Shown piece after piece: positions 1 through 11,756 of a stretch of 64,000 nt of DNA. The notes below the pieces were generated by a model. The model saw nothing but the letters and a program-made list of their open reading frames with translations. It was not told the origin of the DNA and made no database searches. Source of the stretch: Nageia nagi (taxonomy: Eukaryota; Pinophyta); contig JBITNC010000001.1 in NCBI GenBank assembly GCA_050084985.1, forward strand, positions 215,884,001 through 215,948,000, in the 5' to 3' direction. Position numbers and translations under genes: made by a program. The first letter of the stretch is position 1. Each line of letters opens with the position of its first letter.

Positions 1-429
1 CCTATTGATATTTCTAATTCTCCCAGTCAACAAGGTTCTCCATTTTCTAGAATTTCTGCCTACTTTGCACCATATACACAACTTGGAGCCAAACTATCTA
101 TTACAATATTGTTGAATAATAATAAAAAAAAGAGCTAAAAGTGGCCAAGATGGTATACTATAAAGGTCTTCCTATCAACATTGCCAAGAGCCCACTTGGG
201 CAGCCAATGTTCAATGCAGCTTGTTTGATTGGGGCTGGGTACAATGCACCTACTTACAAAGAAATGCAGGAGCCTCTTGTGCGAGACATCAAGCAAGAGT
301 GCTTAAATATGTATATTATATTTTTTAAATTGTTTCTTCACTTGTAGTTTTTAATTATATTTTTGTATAGTTGTATTTTAATTGCCTTTTTTTAGGTTGT
401 TTGAGATTCAAGAATCTAGGAAGGTAATA

Positions 430-437
430 GATTATAC
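430..437. repeat. Left target-site duplication of MITE
   Basis: GATTATAC, matching GGTTATAC at 1068-1075 in seven of eight positions. Confidence 0.55.
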
Positions 438-1067
438 CAGTGTTTGAAAGTTCGCTCCTCGCCACTCATTGTTTTCCCTGCTGAGGAGATTAATCGGCGA
501 TTCGGCAAAAATTAGGCAAAAGTTCGGCAAAAAAAAATGCAGAAAAATATATCAGCAATCATTTAATTTTTTTGTTTTAAATATCACAGCAGCCTTTGCT
601 ATTGTAGTAGTCATTTGCTATTACAACAATCATTTGCAAGATAGGATTTTAATATCACCAAAACACATTACAAAAACACAGTCATTTGCTATTACAAGAG
701 TCTTGAAAACTGAAAAGTAGGTGCTATTTTCTATTACCAAAACACACATGATATTGCATTATAGATGAGGGCAATATGTTTTTCGTATCAAAATACTGCA
801 TAGTGCATAGGTTGCATACTAACATAGTAAGTACATAAATTTCAAAATACATTTGGCAATGTTTCTTTGAATGTGCAAAAAACAAAAAAAGATCCCTCAA
901 AAACATCAAACATCCAAATATCCGGCAAAAACCGGCGATTATCCAACAAAATCCAGCAAATATTCGAATATTCTCCAAGATGCAATTTTTTCTGGATTTT
1001 TGGCGATTATTCGTTTTCCCCCTCAATTGCAATTATTCGCGGATAATCACAGGTTTTTAAATCTATG
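438..1067. mobile_element. Non-autonomous hAT-type MITE
   Basis: A 630-bp stretch with no coding signal interrupts the hAT relict between matching transposase segments. The outer bases are CAGTGTTTGAAA on the left and, read inward from the right, CATAGATTTAAAA, a weak inverted repeat starting with CA as in hAT elements. It is flanked by GATTATAC (430-437) and GGTTATAC (1068-1075), an 8-bp target duplication with one mismatch. Both ends carry short repeats: GGCAAAA-type words on the left, and CCGGCAAAAACCGGCG with GCGATTATTCG-type words on the right. This is the layout of subterminal transposase-binding repeats. Class assignment is inferred from the 8-bp duplication and ends; an old duplication by chance is possible but unlikely given the clean split of the gene. 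Confidence 0.6.
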
Positions 1068-1075
1068 GGTTATAC
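1068..1075. repeat. Right target-site duplication of MITE
   Basis: GGTTATAC, partner of GATTATAC at 430-437. The hAT relict reading frame resumes here as GYTIMFDG. Confidence 0.55.
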
Positions 1076-2830
1076 TATAATGTTTGATGGCTGTCCGTAT
1101 TGGAAAGGTAGAACCATAATCAATTTCCTAATGTATAGGCTATGAGGCACCATGTTCATGAAATCCATTATTACATTTGTGCATACAAAGCATGCAAATA
1201 GATTGTATTACCTTCTAGACCAATTTGTGCAAGAGGTGGGGATGGAGCGTATTGTCCAAATGGTCACAAACAACGCTGCCAACTATATTGCAACAAAGAA
1301 CTTACTTATAGATAGGTTTCCTACCATTTTTTGCACCCCATGCACTGCTCATTGTATTGATCTCATTCTGAAGGACATAGGCAAACTAAATTGGATGAGA
1401 GTTGGTTGACCAAAGAAGTTCAATCAGGAAGTTCATTTATAACAAAGAATAGCGTGATGAGGCAATGTTTATTTCTAGCAAGTGGTATGCTTCCCCGATG
1501 TGTAAGAGGCCAAAGGGCACAACAATGGCTTCCTTGATAGGTCAAGAGAAATTTTGAGTGGTGGCCAGAAAGATTTGTTTAGTTGTTGAGCCACTTCTTG
1601 TTGTCCTCCACTTAGTTGATGAGAATAGGCCTGCGATGGGCCACTTATATGAGGCCATGGAGAGGGCTAAGAAATCTATCAAGGCCTAGTATGTGGAGCA
1701 CGTTGTGGATGATGAGGATTTTGAAGACAAGTACACCATCTTTAAGGACATCATTGATCAATGATGGAACAACATGCTCCATCACCCTGTTCATGCAAGG
1801 GGGGTTTTATTGAACCCCAACTTCTTATTTGCAATTTTGCACAAAACTCCACGTACATGACTAATCCTAAGGTTTCGAAAGGTTTTGTTACATGCATATG
1901 CAAGATGATGACCAATCTAGCATACGTAACCGTGACATGTACAAAGATGCAATTAGCTTCTTTGGCTTTAATGTTGCTAGGCATGCACATAGTGAGCTCT
2001 CTCCATGTGAAAGGAAACTAAATATTTCAAATTGTTCATTTCTTTGTTTTTAATATATTTAGACTTCTACCAATTTTAATTTTTTCTAATTTGATTCATA
2101 TTTTAGAGTTATTGTGGAAGAGTTTCGATAGTGATACAACCAACTTGCAAAAATTAGCCCTTCGCATCTTCAATCAAACATGTAGCACTTCAGGATGTGA
2201 GCACAATTGGTGTGCCTACGAAAAGATTCACTCCAAGAAGTGCAACATATTAGCTATCATGTTGCAATCTGCAATTTGATTCGTTTCAATTTTGAATCTT
2301 TTCAACTTTCAATGGACACTTCTTGCAATTACATTTCAATTTGCAATTGATATGGCGAGATTTGTTTAATGTTATCATGTCAACAATGAATCACCTAAAT
2401 GATATTGTATTCATCTACACCAACCTATGATTGTATGTGAAGCAGTTGCAAAAGTAGTATTGAACTAACAACTATTGACTTGTTTACCATCTATTGTACA
2501 CGCAATGATGCACCACCATGCAACTTAGAAGAGGAGGCAAACAAGGAGTTTCAAGCTCCACGGCATGCGTTGGAGCAAGAAATGGATGTCATGGGCATGG
2601 AGGATGAAGTGGACTTGGAGGATCCATTGCCTAAGGTTTAATTTCACTCTCCTACTGTTGTTGGGCCTTCTACACCTATTGAGGATGATAATCCACACTA
2701 CAAAGTCAACACAAGAAAAGAGTACCCTCTAGTATTAGAGAACCTTCTTCTAGTAGTAGTGGAACATGTGGTGGTCGATATAAAAGGGCCAAAGGCTACT
2801 GATGACTCAACACTATATTTTTTGTACTTG

Positions 2831-3149
2831 TTGGCACTTGGCAATAGACATGCATTTTGTAGATGACTTTTTATTTCATATGTTTTTATCTTTCGATGTT
2901 ATGAACTTATGATTTATGAATAAGAATTATGATCCACTGTCATTTTCCTTAAATTTATGTCATAAATGTGTTGTTGGATGATATGGAAACGTTTTATGGC
3001 AATTAGATGAACTTATTTCATTTAAATTTTTTAAAAAATTGCAATTGTTTTTAATGTGCCACAATTTTTTGCCATTTTTTTTTAATTTGGCCTGACACTA
3101 ATTTTTTGCCATCCATAATTTTTGTAACACTGTTTTTCACATCTAATTT
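2831..3149. other. AT-rich noncoding interval
   Basis: No open frame and no recognisable gene. It contains a few TTTTTTGCCA words that may be the worn end of the preceding hAT element, but no inverted repeat or duplication can be fixed. Confidence 0.5.
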
Positions 3150-3460
3150 TGGGAAAAGGCTAGTAAGGTCCTAAAATATGTGAAATCTATGGTTAATATG
3201 CTTCACACTGTTGACAGTAACAAACCTTGTATTGGCATGATTTATAAGAACATAGACCATTGCAAATGGGAAACATAAAAATTATTTAAAAATGTAGAAG
3301 ATGAATACAAGGAAGTTGAAAATACCTCATAAAAGATGGAAGATATGCATACTCATTTGCATGCAGCAGCAAGTTTTTAGAATTTCAAACTATATGACAT
3401 AGGAAGAAAAAGTTATGTTGATGCATGAGTGGACATTAAGCTTCCACCTTATAGATGAGG
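3150..3460 (+). pseudogene. Second hAT transposase fragment
   Basis: Translation gives VNMLHTVDSNKPCIGMIYK followed by KLFKNVEDEYKEVE and MEDMHTHLHAAASF. This parallels the segment of the intact transposase that reads VLRLVDGDKPPMGYVFEAME and ends LHSSLHAAAYYFNP (10585-10785). Several stops are present. It is a separate copy, because the relict at 1-2830 already contains its own version of this segment. Nothing upstream or downstream of it can be aligned with confidence. Confidence 0.6.
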
Positions 3461-3940
3461 CTATAGGAAGGGGAAAGGTATATTTGTTAGCCTAGCAGCA
3501 TAAGATGACGGGGCAAATGAAGATCATAGTGCAGCAGAAGTGGTGGAAATTCTATGGAGAAAGTGAATCTCCACTATAGTGTTTTACCATTTGAAATTTG
3601 GGTTAAAGGAAGAAAAGGAATTAGTTGTTAACCAGAAAATTGGGTATATTAACTGAGATTCATGATTGCTTTGGGCAAAGTGTTGAATGTTACATTTAGG
3701 CCTTCTTCAAAGGTCAAACCTATTGCAGAAGCGTTAGAAGATGAAAAATGAACTTGATGGTATCAAGTAACGATATAATATTGAGCCAAATAGATTGGAT
3801 GATTTAGAGTTGTTTGATGTACCAAATAAGCCATAGCTCACGTCAACCCACTAGATCTTAAATGTTTTGAACCAACAATTTCCAAAGAACACTTAATAGT
3901 ATTTCAGTTTGACATGCTCTAAATGTTTTTATAAAGTTAA
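3461..3940. other. Unassigned, no gene recognised
   Basis: All frames are broken. The plus-strand translation keeps short protein-like runs (for example RYNIEPNRLDDLELFD near 3770-3815), perhaps the tail of the hAT fragment, but nothing that identifies a family. Confidence 0.4.
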
Positions 3941-4009
3941 GATGGTTACATGGTTTCGTTTTTGTCATAGATGGTTACATGGTTTCGTTTTTGTCATAGA
4001 TGGTTACAT
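3941..4009. repeat. 29-bp tandem repeat, about 2.4 copies
   Basis: The unit starting GATGGTTACATGGTTTCG runs from 3941 to 3969, repeats exactly at 3970-3998 and begins a third time at 3999. Identity of the two full units suggests a recent slippage or duplication. Confidence 0.9.
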
Positions 4010-4164
4010 TTTGCATTCACATGTGTTTCCTTATTTCAAGGTTTGCCTAGAGAATTAAAATTATTAAAATATAACTTTTTCTACTGCTCAAATTTAATGA
4101 TGAAACTTATGGATTCCTTTTAGTGGCAAATTTTTGACAAATTTATCATTGATGAATTTGAACC

Positions 4165-4410
4165 TGAACTTGAACAGAGTTGTATAGTTGCCCAGTTTGG
4201 ATGGAATGTGTATCAAATTGATGTGAAGAGTGCTTTCATGATCAAAGATTTGGACAAGGGCATATACATATGCAGCCACTAGATTATTAAGTTTGTGGAA
4301 AAGAAAATCTTAGTTGCAGTTTGGTGAGGTCCTTGTATAGACTAAAGAAAGATTGTTGCCTTAAAAAATGGCAAAATTGCCTAGACTAAGGATTTGTGAT
4401 GTATGCAAAA
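4165..4410 (+). pseudogene. Ty1/copia reverse transcriptase fragment
   Basis: Translation reads AQFGWNVYQIDVKSAFMIKD and then, after a frame change, SLVRSLYRLKKDCCLKKWQ. These match the copia RT stretch of the type [19 protein letters not shown] followed by [13 protein letters not shown]. Only the front part of the RT domain is present and there are internal stops, so it is a dead fragment. No LTRs can be tied to it. It lies just left of the end of the E1 repeat at about 4595. Confidence 0.75.
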
Positions 4411-4594
4411 TAATCACCATTCGATGCATTTTATGTAAATTTCGTATCTTTTTCACATTTAAATTTGCTGCTTCTTCCTACCATCGTTCTCATAGTTTAA
4501 TGGTTCTACACTACCCTTGCAGGCTTGGGTAGCTAAGATAGAGTTTGAGTACCTTTCTTCAAAGTTTAAAAAAAAGGGTTTAATTATAAAAAGC

Positions 4595-5673
4595 ATGTTG
4601 ATGGGGGCTTTTTCTTTCCTACGCTGTTGATAGGTAAATTAGCTTACAAGGCTAATGGAAGACACCAACACCTAGGTGGTAGGCCATGACCCCTACCCGC
4701 TATGAGGACTGGTTACCTCAAAGGTCTCGTGATGGGGTGTGCGAGAGGTTACTTAGGAGATTGGTTGAGATGTTTAAAGCTATTTCCAACTCAAATAGAA
4801 TTTGTTACTCAAGGACTCAAAGTGTCCCTATTTCTAGAAAATGGTTGTTTCTCAAAAGAAAAGGTAAAATTGGGTTGCGAAAATTGCGGAACAAAAAATA
4901 AAAAATAAAAGAAAAAGGTAAATTAGACAGTAGTATATGAGTTGGGCACAAGTGCATATGGTCTCACCAACTTGTATAAGGGATGGAATCTACTTCTTTT
5001 GGGCTTGATGCAAGTTCCACACGCTCCTTGCCTTTATCACTAGCCAACTACACAAATGGACTAGTGCAAAGAGTGTGAAGCTATAGGCAAGGATGGTTGT
5101 AAGGCATATAGTGGGTGAATCATCAACGATGGAGTGAAGTTCTTGCTCTAAGCGACATAAAAGGAGTCATCCCAAACAACACAAGTCTAATACGCAAATC
5201 ATGAATTATTGCACATCAAATCCCACTCAATGATCACTTCAAGTAGTATTCAATAAATTCTTTCATCCACCTCAACACGAGGTTTATGAAATGAACCAAG
5301 TAAGCTTGAGTCAAATAAGATAGCAATATTATTCATTCACTGGATTTTATAAGGCATTCAACACATGTTCATGATTCCATTAATGAGAGCATTCACCATT
5401 CAATTGCTTAAGATAATACCACATTCACAAATGGAGCAACTTGTATATTTGGAAGTAAAAATTAAGTCTCTCACAAGTGCCCAAATGTCTAATGCCTTTC
5501 AAATGAGGCCAAATGGGTTATAAATAGTTTTCTTGGCAACCCTAAGTGTTTCCCTAACCCTAATTCCAAAATACGAGAATATACAAATGGTCCAATCAAA
5601 AAGTGCCACATGGCATTACAAGATTTCTTCCAAACTTGTGGGAGCAAATCCTCATCCATCACAAGTTTGGGAA
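4595..5673 (-). repeat. 3' repeat of E1, left copy
   Basis: Read on the minus strand, this follows the E1 coding remains and matches 21426-22577 on the plus strand nearly throughout (for example GATGAGGATTTGCTCCCACA in both). Both copies contain a TATA-like CTATTTATA and both end in GAAAGAAAAAGCCCCCA-N-CA. The shared, sharply ended region shows that E1 moved or was duplicated as a unit including about 1.1 kb beyond the gene. It resembles an LTR in having a TATA motif and a CA end, but I do not find a matching copy on the 5' side, so the element class stays open. Small ORFs on the plus strand here (4686-4908, 5533-5751) are chance frames. Confidence 0.7.
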
Positions 5674-8204
5674 TTAAATAACAATAATAATAAAGTATTT
5701 CATCAAAATGAATGTCATTTTCTTGAAAATAAAATAAACTTGAAATTGTGACGAAGACGAAGGTGGGCCCAAAGCTGCAACTCGTTCCTCGAAATCCTCA
5801 TCTAGGAATTTTGCAGTGAGTTCCAATCCACATAGCATCTCTACAATCTTTGGCTTGTTCTTAGCAACATAGCATCCAACTTTCTCAATCAGTCTTTGCA
5901 TCTCATTCGTCCAAGCATGGGCTCTCAACATGTGCCTAAGGTGACTACCAGACCGATAGGTATTGACATCATCCATCATGATTAAACTATGGAGAAAATG
6001 TCTAACCTCAGTCACTACCAGTTCCATCTCCCTGATGATGATATCATCATCTATGAACTTGACCAAGAAGTCCATCTGTTCAACGCTTGTGTTAGCCTTG
6101 TCGTTGTGTACTTCAACCTCCTACACCTCCTAGAAGCGAGTGGCTATCTGATGAATAACACCCAAGTAGAACCAGTAATCTTCACAAAACTTTACATCCT
6201 CAAGCCTTTGATCCTGAGTCATCCCAAATCTCAATATCATTGGTTTCCAAGATTCTAGAATTATGAGAAGACTGACTCTTTCAACCACAATATCTTTCAA
6301 TTTTTGTTCTTCAAATGTGACCCTCTGCAATGCACCAATGAATTGTTGCACCACTGTTAAGAATTCGTCAATCACTTCTTGTTTCCCTGCAATCATACCC
6401 TCCTTGAGGGGTTTTATCTTTCGAAGTTCCTCTGGGGGTACCTTTGCGGACTCCATCTCTCTGGTCAATCTCCTCTAAGTGGCTAACTCCTTCTTGAGGC
6501 TCTTTATCTCTTTTTCTTTCATCATCCCATCATTGGCGATTGCCTTAGTGTTGGATATGATTGCATGTTTTCTGCCAGCCACACCAATAGAACCTGTATT
6601 GATAATCTGGTTTATTTGCCTAAGGTCTTCAGGTCGTTGTGGGTTGTCCTTGTCAACAATTATGGTCTTAATGTGAACTGCATTGTTAGCCAAATGCACA
6701 TAAGTATGACTCTTACCCAGACGAGTGGAGCTTTCTCCAACTTGGTCATTAACTTCTCTAACTCCAAACTCCTCCCCAACATCCATGTTAAACACATCAA
6801 AGCATTCATCCATGTTAACACCCCACTCATCAATGGGTGATGGTTGATGGGTTTCAACAACTATCTCCTGAGTATTGATGACATTTCCCTTGGTTCTTTT
6901 CAACGATCTTTCTTCTTCTTCAATATGCTCTTCAAAAGCTTCTGATGATCGATACTAGGAAGTTCTCTTCAATTGTGTTCTTATTTGTACTGATTTTGAG
7001 GTTCCAAAGAAGTAGGTTTTTGAACTACCTTCAAAATCTCTGAAGATCTATCCTCTTGTTGGGTACCCGGAACATCATTGCGTTGAGTTGTACTCACTTC
7101 CTGTTCATCTTTTGATTGACCTGCTTGTCCTTCCTCGACTGTCATCAGGTTCCTACATGGGACTAGAGGATGAGGACACAAATGGTAAAACAACTGGTGA
7201 TGGACATGCAGTCGATTCTCTAGGTGGTCTTTGAGATGGGGATGGATCCTTCTTTCTGTTCCTAACACACCTCACCATCTTATCAGTGGCCACAAGTTCC
7301 AACTCTCTCATGTCGTGCTCATCAATGGTGTCGCTAACTTGTTGTACTATTTGCTCCACAGGATTCTTACCACACATTGAGGCATATTGACCAACAGGTT
7401 CTTCAACTATAGGGGGAAACTGGGTGACCTTGGATGTGGACTCTTGTGGTCTCATCCCTCTTGATTGCAACAACCTTTTGTCAATAGTGGCCTCAGTAGT
7501 CTGTTGTTGCTCCTGAGCATCCTTATGCATCTTGGCATAGATCTTTCGCATCTCCATCTCATTGCTTATATTTCTAAAGGGCTCCTCTTCTGTGAGTGGC
7601 TTATGTTCATAAGATCTTTTTCTCTCCATGTAGAATTGGTGAATTTTGTGTTATGGATCATAGTGACTTGCAACAGGCATCTTTTTGAAATTGAATCTTT
7701 CCAACTCCTCTTTCATAGTGTCAACATCCGCCCATGTCCTGCACTGGTATTCCCCCATTATGATCGGCAAGTTTGAGGTGGTCGATTTCTTTTGTCATAC
7801 CTGCTCATGCAAGTAGGTCAACTACCTCATCATCTCCATTAGGAACAATCTGTTGCTCACATACCTAGGCAATTGATATGGTTCCACGGCTGACCCATGA
7901 ATTCAGATGTAGAAGTAGTGTTGTGTGATGGATGAAGAAGTACCCACGCTTTCTCAACACGTCTTTGGCCGAATTTGAGATCCTAGTCACCGTGATTTCT
8001 CCCTTGAGCTCTTTATAGATCTCATACTCCCATCCATGTTGTTTTCACTTTGGATGTGGACCTATACTTGCCATGAAACAACAAGTATACTAAGTAGGAG
8101 TTGAGATAGAATTTACGTGTGGTACCCATGGATGACAACTGGTCTGCAATAGTGTCACTCAACACCTTGCTCCACTTGATCTTCTTCCCTCTAGCTATCT
8201 CCAC
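5674..8204 (-). pseudogene. E1 unknown repeat gene, left copy, 3' part
   Basis: This holds the downstream four fifths of the E1 coding sequence on the minus strand, split by frameshifts and stops into segments at 8204-8022, 7629-7153, 6903-6475, 6468-6130 and 6075-5674. Each aligns with the plus-strand copy at 18886-21425 (for example IKWSKVLSDTIADQLSSMGT here, IKWSKVLSDTIAEQLSSMGT there). The middle is Ser/Pro/Lys rich. A Lys/Glu-rich, probably coiled-coil stretch follows near 6550-6400, then a conserved C-terminal block with HLRHMLRAHAW and GLELTAKFLDEDFEERVAALG. I recognise no domain, no catalytic motif, no zinc knuckle and no RT or integrase. The upstream fifth lies at 12170-12803, beyond the hAT insertion, which entered at 8204/8205. 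Confidence 0.7.
8197..8204. repeat. Left target-site duplication of hAT element
   Basis: ATCTCCAC, identical to 12162-12169. The uninterrupted E1 copy (reverse strand near 18885) carries a single corresponding site. Confidence 0.92.
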
Positions 8205-8211
8205 CATAGTA

Positions 8212-8390
8212 GCAAAACTCGCCGGGAATCGCCAAAACTCGCGAGTCCCGAGTCCGAGTCTGTCTGGCCGAGTCTTGGCAGCTCGGACTCGCCGGACTCG
8301 GCGAGTTTTGGCGAGTCTTGGCGAGTCCCGAGTCCCGGCGAGACTCGCGAGTTTCTAGCCGCGGACTCGCCAAAACTCGTCTGACACGAC
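8212..8390. repeat. Left subterminal CGAGT/ACTCG array of hAT element
   Basis: About sixteen CGAGT or ACTCG pentamers occur within roughly 175 bp, mostly in the wider forms GCGAGTC, CCGAGTC and their complements, on both strands. The GC content is strikingly higher than the surroundings. In hAT elements clustered subterminal words of this kind are binding sites for the transposase BED finger; that role here is inferred from position and repetition. Confidence 0.8.
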
Positions 8391-8565
8391 CAGCAAGAGA
8401 AAAAGTGCCCAGTTTGAGAAAAAGTGCCCAGTTTCTGCCTTTTATTACTTTTTCTAGTCTTTTTTGGTCATTTTGGCGGTGCAGTTGTTAGAAGAAGGGC
8501 GAAAGAGAGGGAGAGAAGCATTTTGCAACTAGACCAACCGAATTTTATCCGTGCTAAATTTTGAG

Positions 8566-8999
8566 GTAAGTAATTTTATTTCTCTACCTTCTATATTCTT
8601 TTTTTCGCCGAATATTATTAGTAGTTTAACTTTGGAAATTACACTTAGGGAATTAATTTGCGCGAGGTAAAAATAGGGGGTTTAGGGGTAAGATACAAAC
8701 GAATTGGAATAGTGTAATTTTTAGCCCAGATCTCTTCCCGAACGCCCGTTTGTACCCTTTCGAAAAAATTTGAAGCCCCGTCTCGTGACGGGGGTGGCAC
8801 GCCAGGGGCGCTGCCCTTGGAACCCCGTAAAGGGACTAAATTTAATACTTGGACGGGTGCCAAAAATTTTAAGTACCATTTTTTATTTGTGATTTAAGCC
8901 ATTTTTTTTAGCTTGTGGCATGTGCTTATATTTTTATTTTTTCTATTTAAATTTAATTTTTGTATCTTATTATTTTTTATTTTTCTTGTGCAGCTGCAG
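8566..8999 (+). other. Probable 5'-UTR intron of the transposase gene
   Basis: A consensus donor GAG/GTAAGT lies at 8565/8566. A T-rich tract ends in TTGTGCAG (8993) and again CTGCAG (8999), just before the ATG at 9004. This suggests a leader intron of about 430 bp with one of the two acceptors. Its middle (8760-8835) holds an unusual GC-rich patch without coding potential. The exon upstream would begin somewhere around 8450-8530, which cannot be fixed from sequence. Confidence 0.55.
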
Positions 9000-9003
9000 G
9001 ATC

Positions 9004-11756
9004 ATGGCTAGTGAGGCTAGTCTACCTCATGAGCAGCCAACAATACCCACAACATTACCTCCAGGGAAGAAAGATGCTGCATGGAAATATGTGAATCCTG
9101 GAAAATCAAAACACAAAGGAGGTGTGATATGCCTCTTTTGTAATTTTGATATGAGTGGAGGCATAAACCGCCTCAAGTATCACTTAGCCAGGATAGTAGG
9201 GAAAGAAGTTAAGCCATGCCCTACAGTTCCCCTAGAGGTTCAGCAAGAGTGCAATGCATCTCTCATTGGTTATAAAGAGAAGAAGGAATTGAAAAGGAAA
9301 CATGATGTGGCCATGGCAAACCCCCTTGGAGAGACAGGTAGCACATATACGCCATCACCATTTCCTAGCAGAGGAGTTGCTAGTGGTAGTGGTGGCAATA
9401 GCTCTAGCATTGCCTCAATTGCAAAACCCGGATCTTTTTTTGCTTCACGTTCCAGTCCAGGGTCACAACCCACATTGCATGGTATGACTGCATGGAACGA
9501 GGAGAGACACAAGCAAGCCAGGAAGGCGATAGCTGCATTTTGGTTTTTTTCAGACATCCCATTCAATGTGGCTAGGTCTCCATATTGGCGGGGCATGGTA
9601 GAGGCTATTGCAGCATGCGGTCAAGGATTTAAGGCACCCACATATTATGATTTGAGGGGTCCTCTCCTTGACGAGGCTGTGCAGGACATTCAAACGTTGC
9701 TTCATAAGCAACGTGAGAGTTGGCACACATCAGGGTGCATGATTATGTCAGATGGTTGGGAAGATGGTAGGGGTAGAACATTGATCAATTTCTTGGTTGC
9801 CTCATGTGAAGGCATTGTATTCTTGAGATCAGTAGATGCATCTGGCATTGTGAAGAATGGAGTACGTCTTGCAGCCTTGTTGGGTAGCATAGTGGATGAG
9901 GTTGGAGCTGAAAATGTTGTCCAGATCATCACGGATAATGCTTCAGCTTATAAGAGAGCAGGAAGGATTTTGGAGGGCAAATACCAAACACTTGTATGGA
10001 CCCCATGTGCAGCCCATTGTCTTGATTTGCTACTGGAGGACATTGGCAAATTACCTTGGCTGGCCACGATTGTTGAGAAGGCAAAGCATGTGGTCAAATA
10101 TGTTTACAATCATTCATGGGTGTTGCATCTTATGAGGCAATACACTAGTGGCAGGGAGATAGCACGGCCTGGGATTACACGATTTGCCACAACTTTTATT
10201 ACTTTGCAGAGTCTCTTCCAGGCACAGGTTGATAACTTCATCGTAACATAATCATACACATGATAATTGTTATTTATTTTTAATTTTTGATTTGTGATTA
10301 GATTAACTAACTTCAATCATAAATTTGATATCTAGGGGGCAATGAAGAAGATGTTTGTTGGTGATGAGTGGCTCACGGAAGCTGGAGCTAGGTTCAAAGG
10401 CACCACCGAATGGAAGAGTGTCTATGACATCTTATTTGAGGAGCCCTTCTGGATGGCCATGGAGGAGGCCATCAAGGTACAATTTACAAGATTAAACTTT
10501 TAATTTTATTTTTTTGTTTAACTTTAAAGTTTTAAACTTTATATTGAATTTAAATATTTTTTTTTCCAGATAGTAGAGCCTTTGGTGACAGTTCTTCGTC
10601 TTGTTGATGGAGACAAACCACCTATGGGTTATGTGTTTGAGGCCATGGAAAGGGCCAAACAAGCTATTGCTAAACATTATAACATCGATAAGGCCAAATA
10701 CCAACCCCTTTGGGATCTCATTGATCGTCGTTGGACATTCCAACTTCATAGCTCTCTTCATGCAGCAGCTTACTATTTTAATCCCAAATTTTGGTTTGGA
10801 AAAAAATGTAAGGATTATGAGGTGATGTCAGGATTAAGGATTGCTATTGACCGTTTGGTGGCTGATCCAAACATTCGCTCAGCAATACAAACTGAGATGC
10901 AAGCATATAAAAGTGCCACCGGCATCCTTTTCAGTTCCCCTGAATGTGCCAAAGCAGTTGATACTTTGCTACCACGTAAGTTATTTAAATATTAAACATT
11001 AAACTTTAATCTTTTAATCTTAGTTTCAATTTTTACATGTGAACTTGTGGTGTATTAAATCTATTTTTATTGGATTTTTTCAGACTTATGGTGGGAGGAT
11101 TTTGGGTCATTTACACCCAACCTACAAAATTTTGCAATCCGTGTATTATCCCAACCATGCAGTGCTTCTGGTTGTGAGCGTAATTGGAGTATCTTTGAGC
11201 ACATTCACTCCAAAAGGAGAAACAGGTTAACACAAGAAAAATTAAATGATCTTGTGTTTGTTCACTACAATCTACTCCTCCACCATAAAAAAGTTGCAGG
11301 TATAGAATCTAGATTATGAGGCCATTATCTACAATTTCATAAAATATACAACTCTTTTAAGTTGGAAAACAAATTTAAGAAATTGATATTGAACTTTATG
11401 CAAACATTGCAGGTATAGATTATGAGGCCATTGAGCTTGATGCCATTGATCCATCCAGTGAATGGATCGTAGACGATCAGCCTTTACAGGATCAGGATCA
11501 GCCTTTACAGGATCAGGGTCAGCCTTCAGGGGATGTGGATGAGTCTTCAGATGATGAGGATCAACCTTTACAACATCCTAATATTCCTAACATTGTCTTT
11601 GATGATCTTGAAATTCTAGCTGAGGAGTTGGCAGCAAAGGGGCAAGAAGAGCAAAGGGTACAAGAAGGGGAAGTGCCATCTAGTTCCGTAGCTCAGGCAC
11701 AAAAGGAACTTGTATCTTATGCTAGGGCAAAGGGGAAAAGGATGACAAAAAATTGA
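9004..11756 (+). CDS. hAT transposase, 776 residues, five coding exons
   Basis: Exons 9004-10227, 10336-10476, 10570-10975, 11084-11299 and 11413-11756 join at GT/AG borders into 2331 bases, open from ATG to TGA. Domains in order: N-terminal BED zinc finger (residues about 20-80: ICLFCNFDMSGGINRLKYHL); low-complexity Ser/Gly linker (about 110-160); DUF659 RNase-H-like core (about 190-410) with SDGWEDGRGRTLINFL and TDNASAYKRAG supplying likely catalytic Asp residues, and the hAT CAAHCLDLLL Cys/His motif; the insertion region (DKPPMGYVFEAME); then the dimerisation domain (LSQPCSASGCERNWSIFEHI). The tail is acidic, with repeated DQPLQDQ. The open frame extends upstream to 8920 but those residues lie in the predicted leader intron, so ATG 9004 is preferred. 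The protein would cut and rejoin the element ends in the nucleus. Activity is inferred from integrity only. Confidence 0.88.

Larger units (their letters stand above)
1..2830 (+). pseudogene. hAT transposase relict (DUF659 type), interrupted by a MITE
   Basis: A decayed hAT transposase that can be followed piece by piece against the intact copy at 9004-11756. Bases 1-306 give the residues before the catalytic core (INIAKSPLGQPMFNAA and YNAPTYKEMQEPL match NVARSPYWRGMVEA and FKAPTYYDLRGPL of the intact copy). Bases 1069-1406 give the DUF659 core, with MFDGCPYWKGRTIINFL, VTNNAANYIATK and the CTAHCIDLIL Cys/His motif. Bases 1600-1830 give the ENRPAMGHLYEAMERAKKSI segment, and 2100-2279 the C-terminal dimerisation region (TCSTSGCEHNWCAYEKIHSKK). 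An acidic tail is visible around 2520-2830. Several frameshifts and stops separate these pieces, and a 630-bp element sits inside at 438-1067. The 5' end, including any BED finger, lies outside the window. It is certainly a hAT relict; exact exon limits cannot be set. Confidence 0.85.

Noticed and set aside
4686-4908. Two overlapping plus-strand ORFs of about 70 codons
   Set aside because: They are antisense to the E1 3' repeat, are not conserved in the other copy and have no protein features.
8920-9003. Extra 28 N-terminal residues of the hAT transposase frame
   Set aside because: Very T-rich, hydrophobic and directly upstream of a CAG acceptor; fits intron sequence. The ATG at 9004 matches the start of related transposases.
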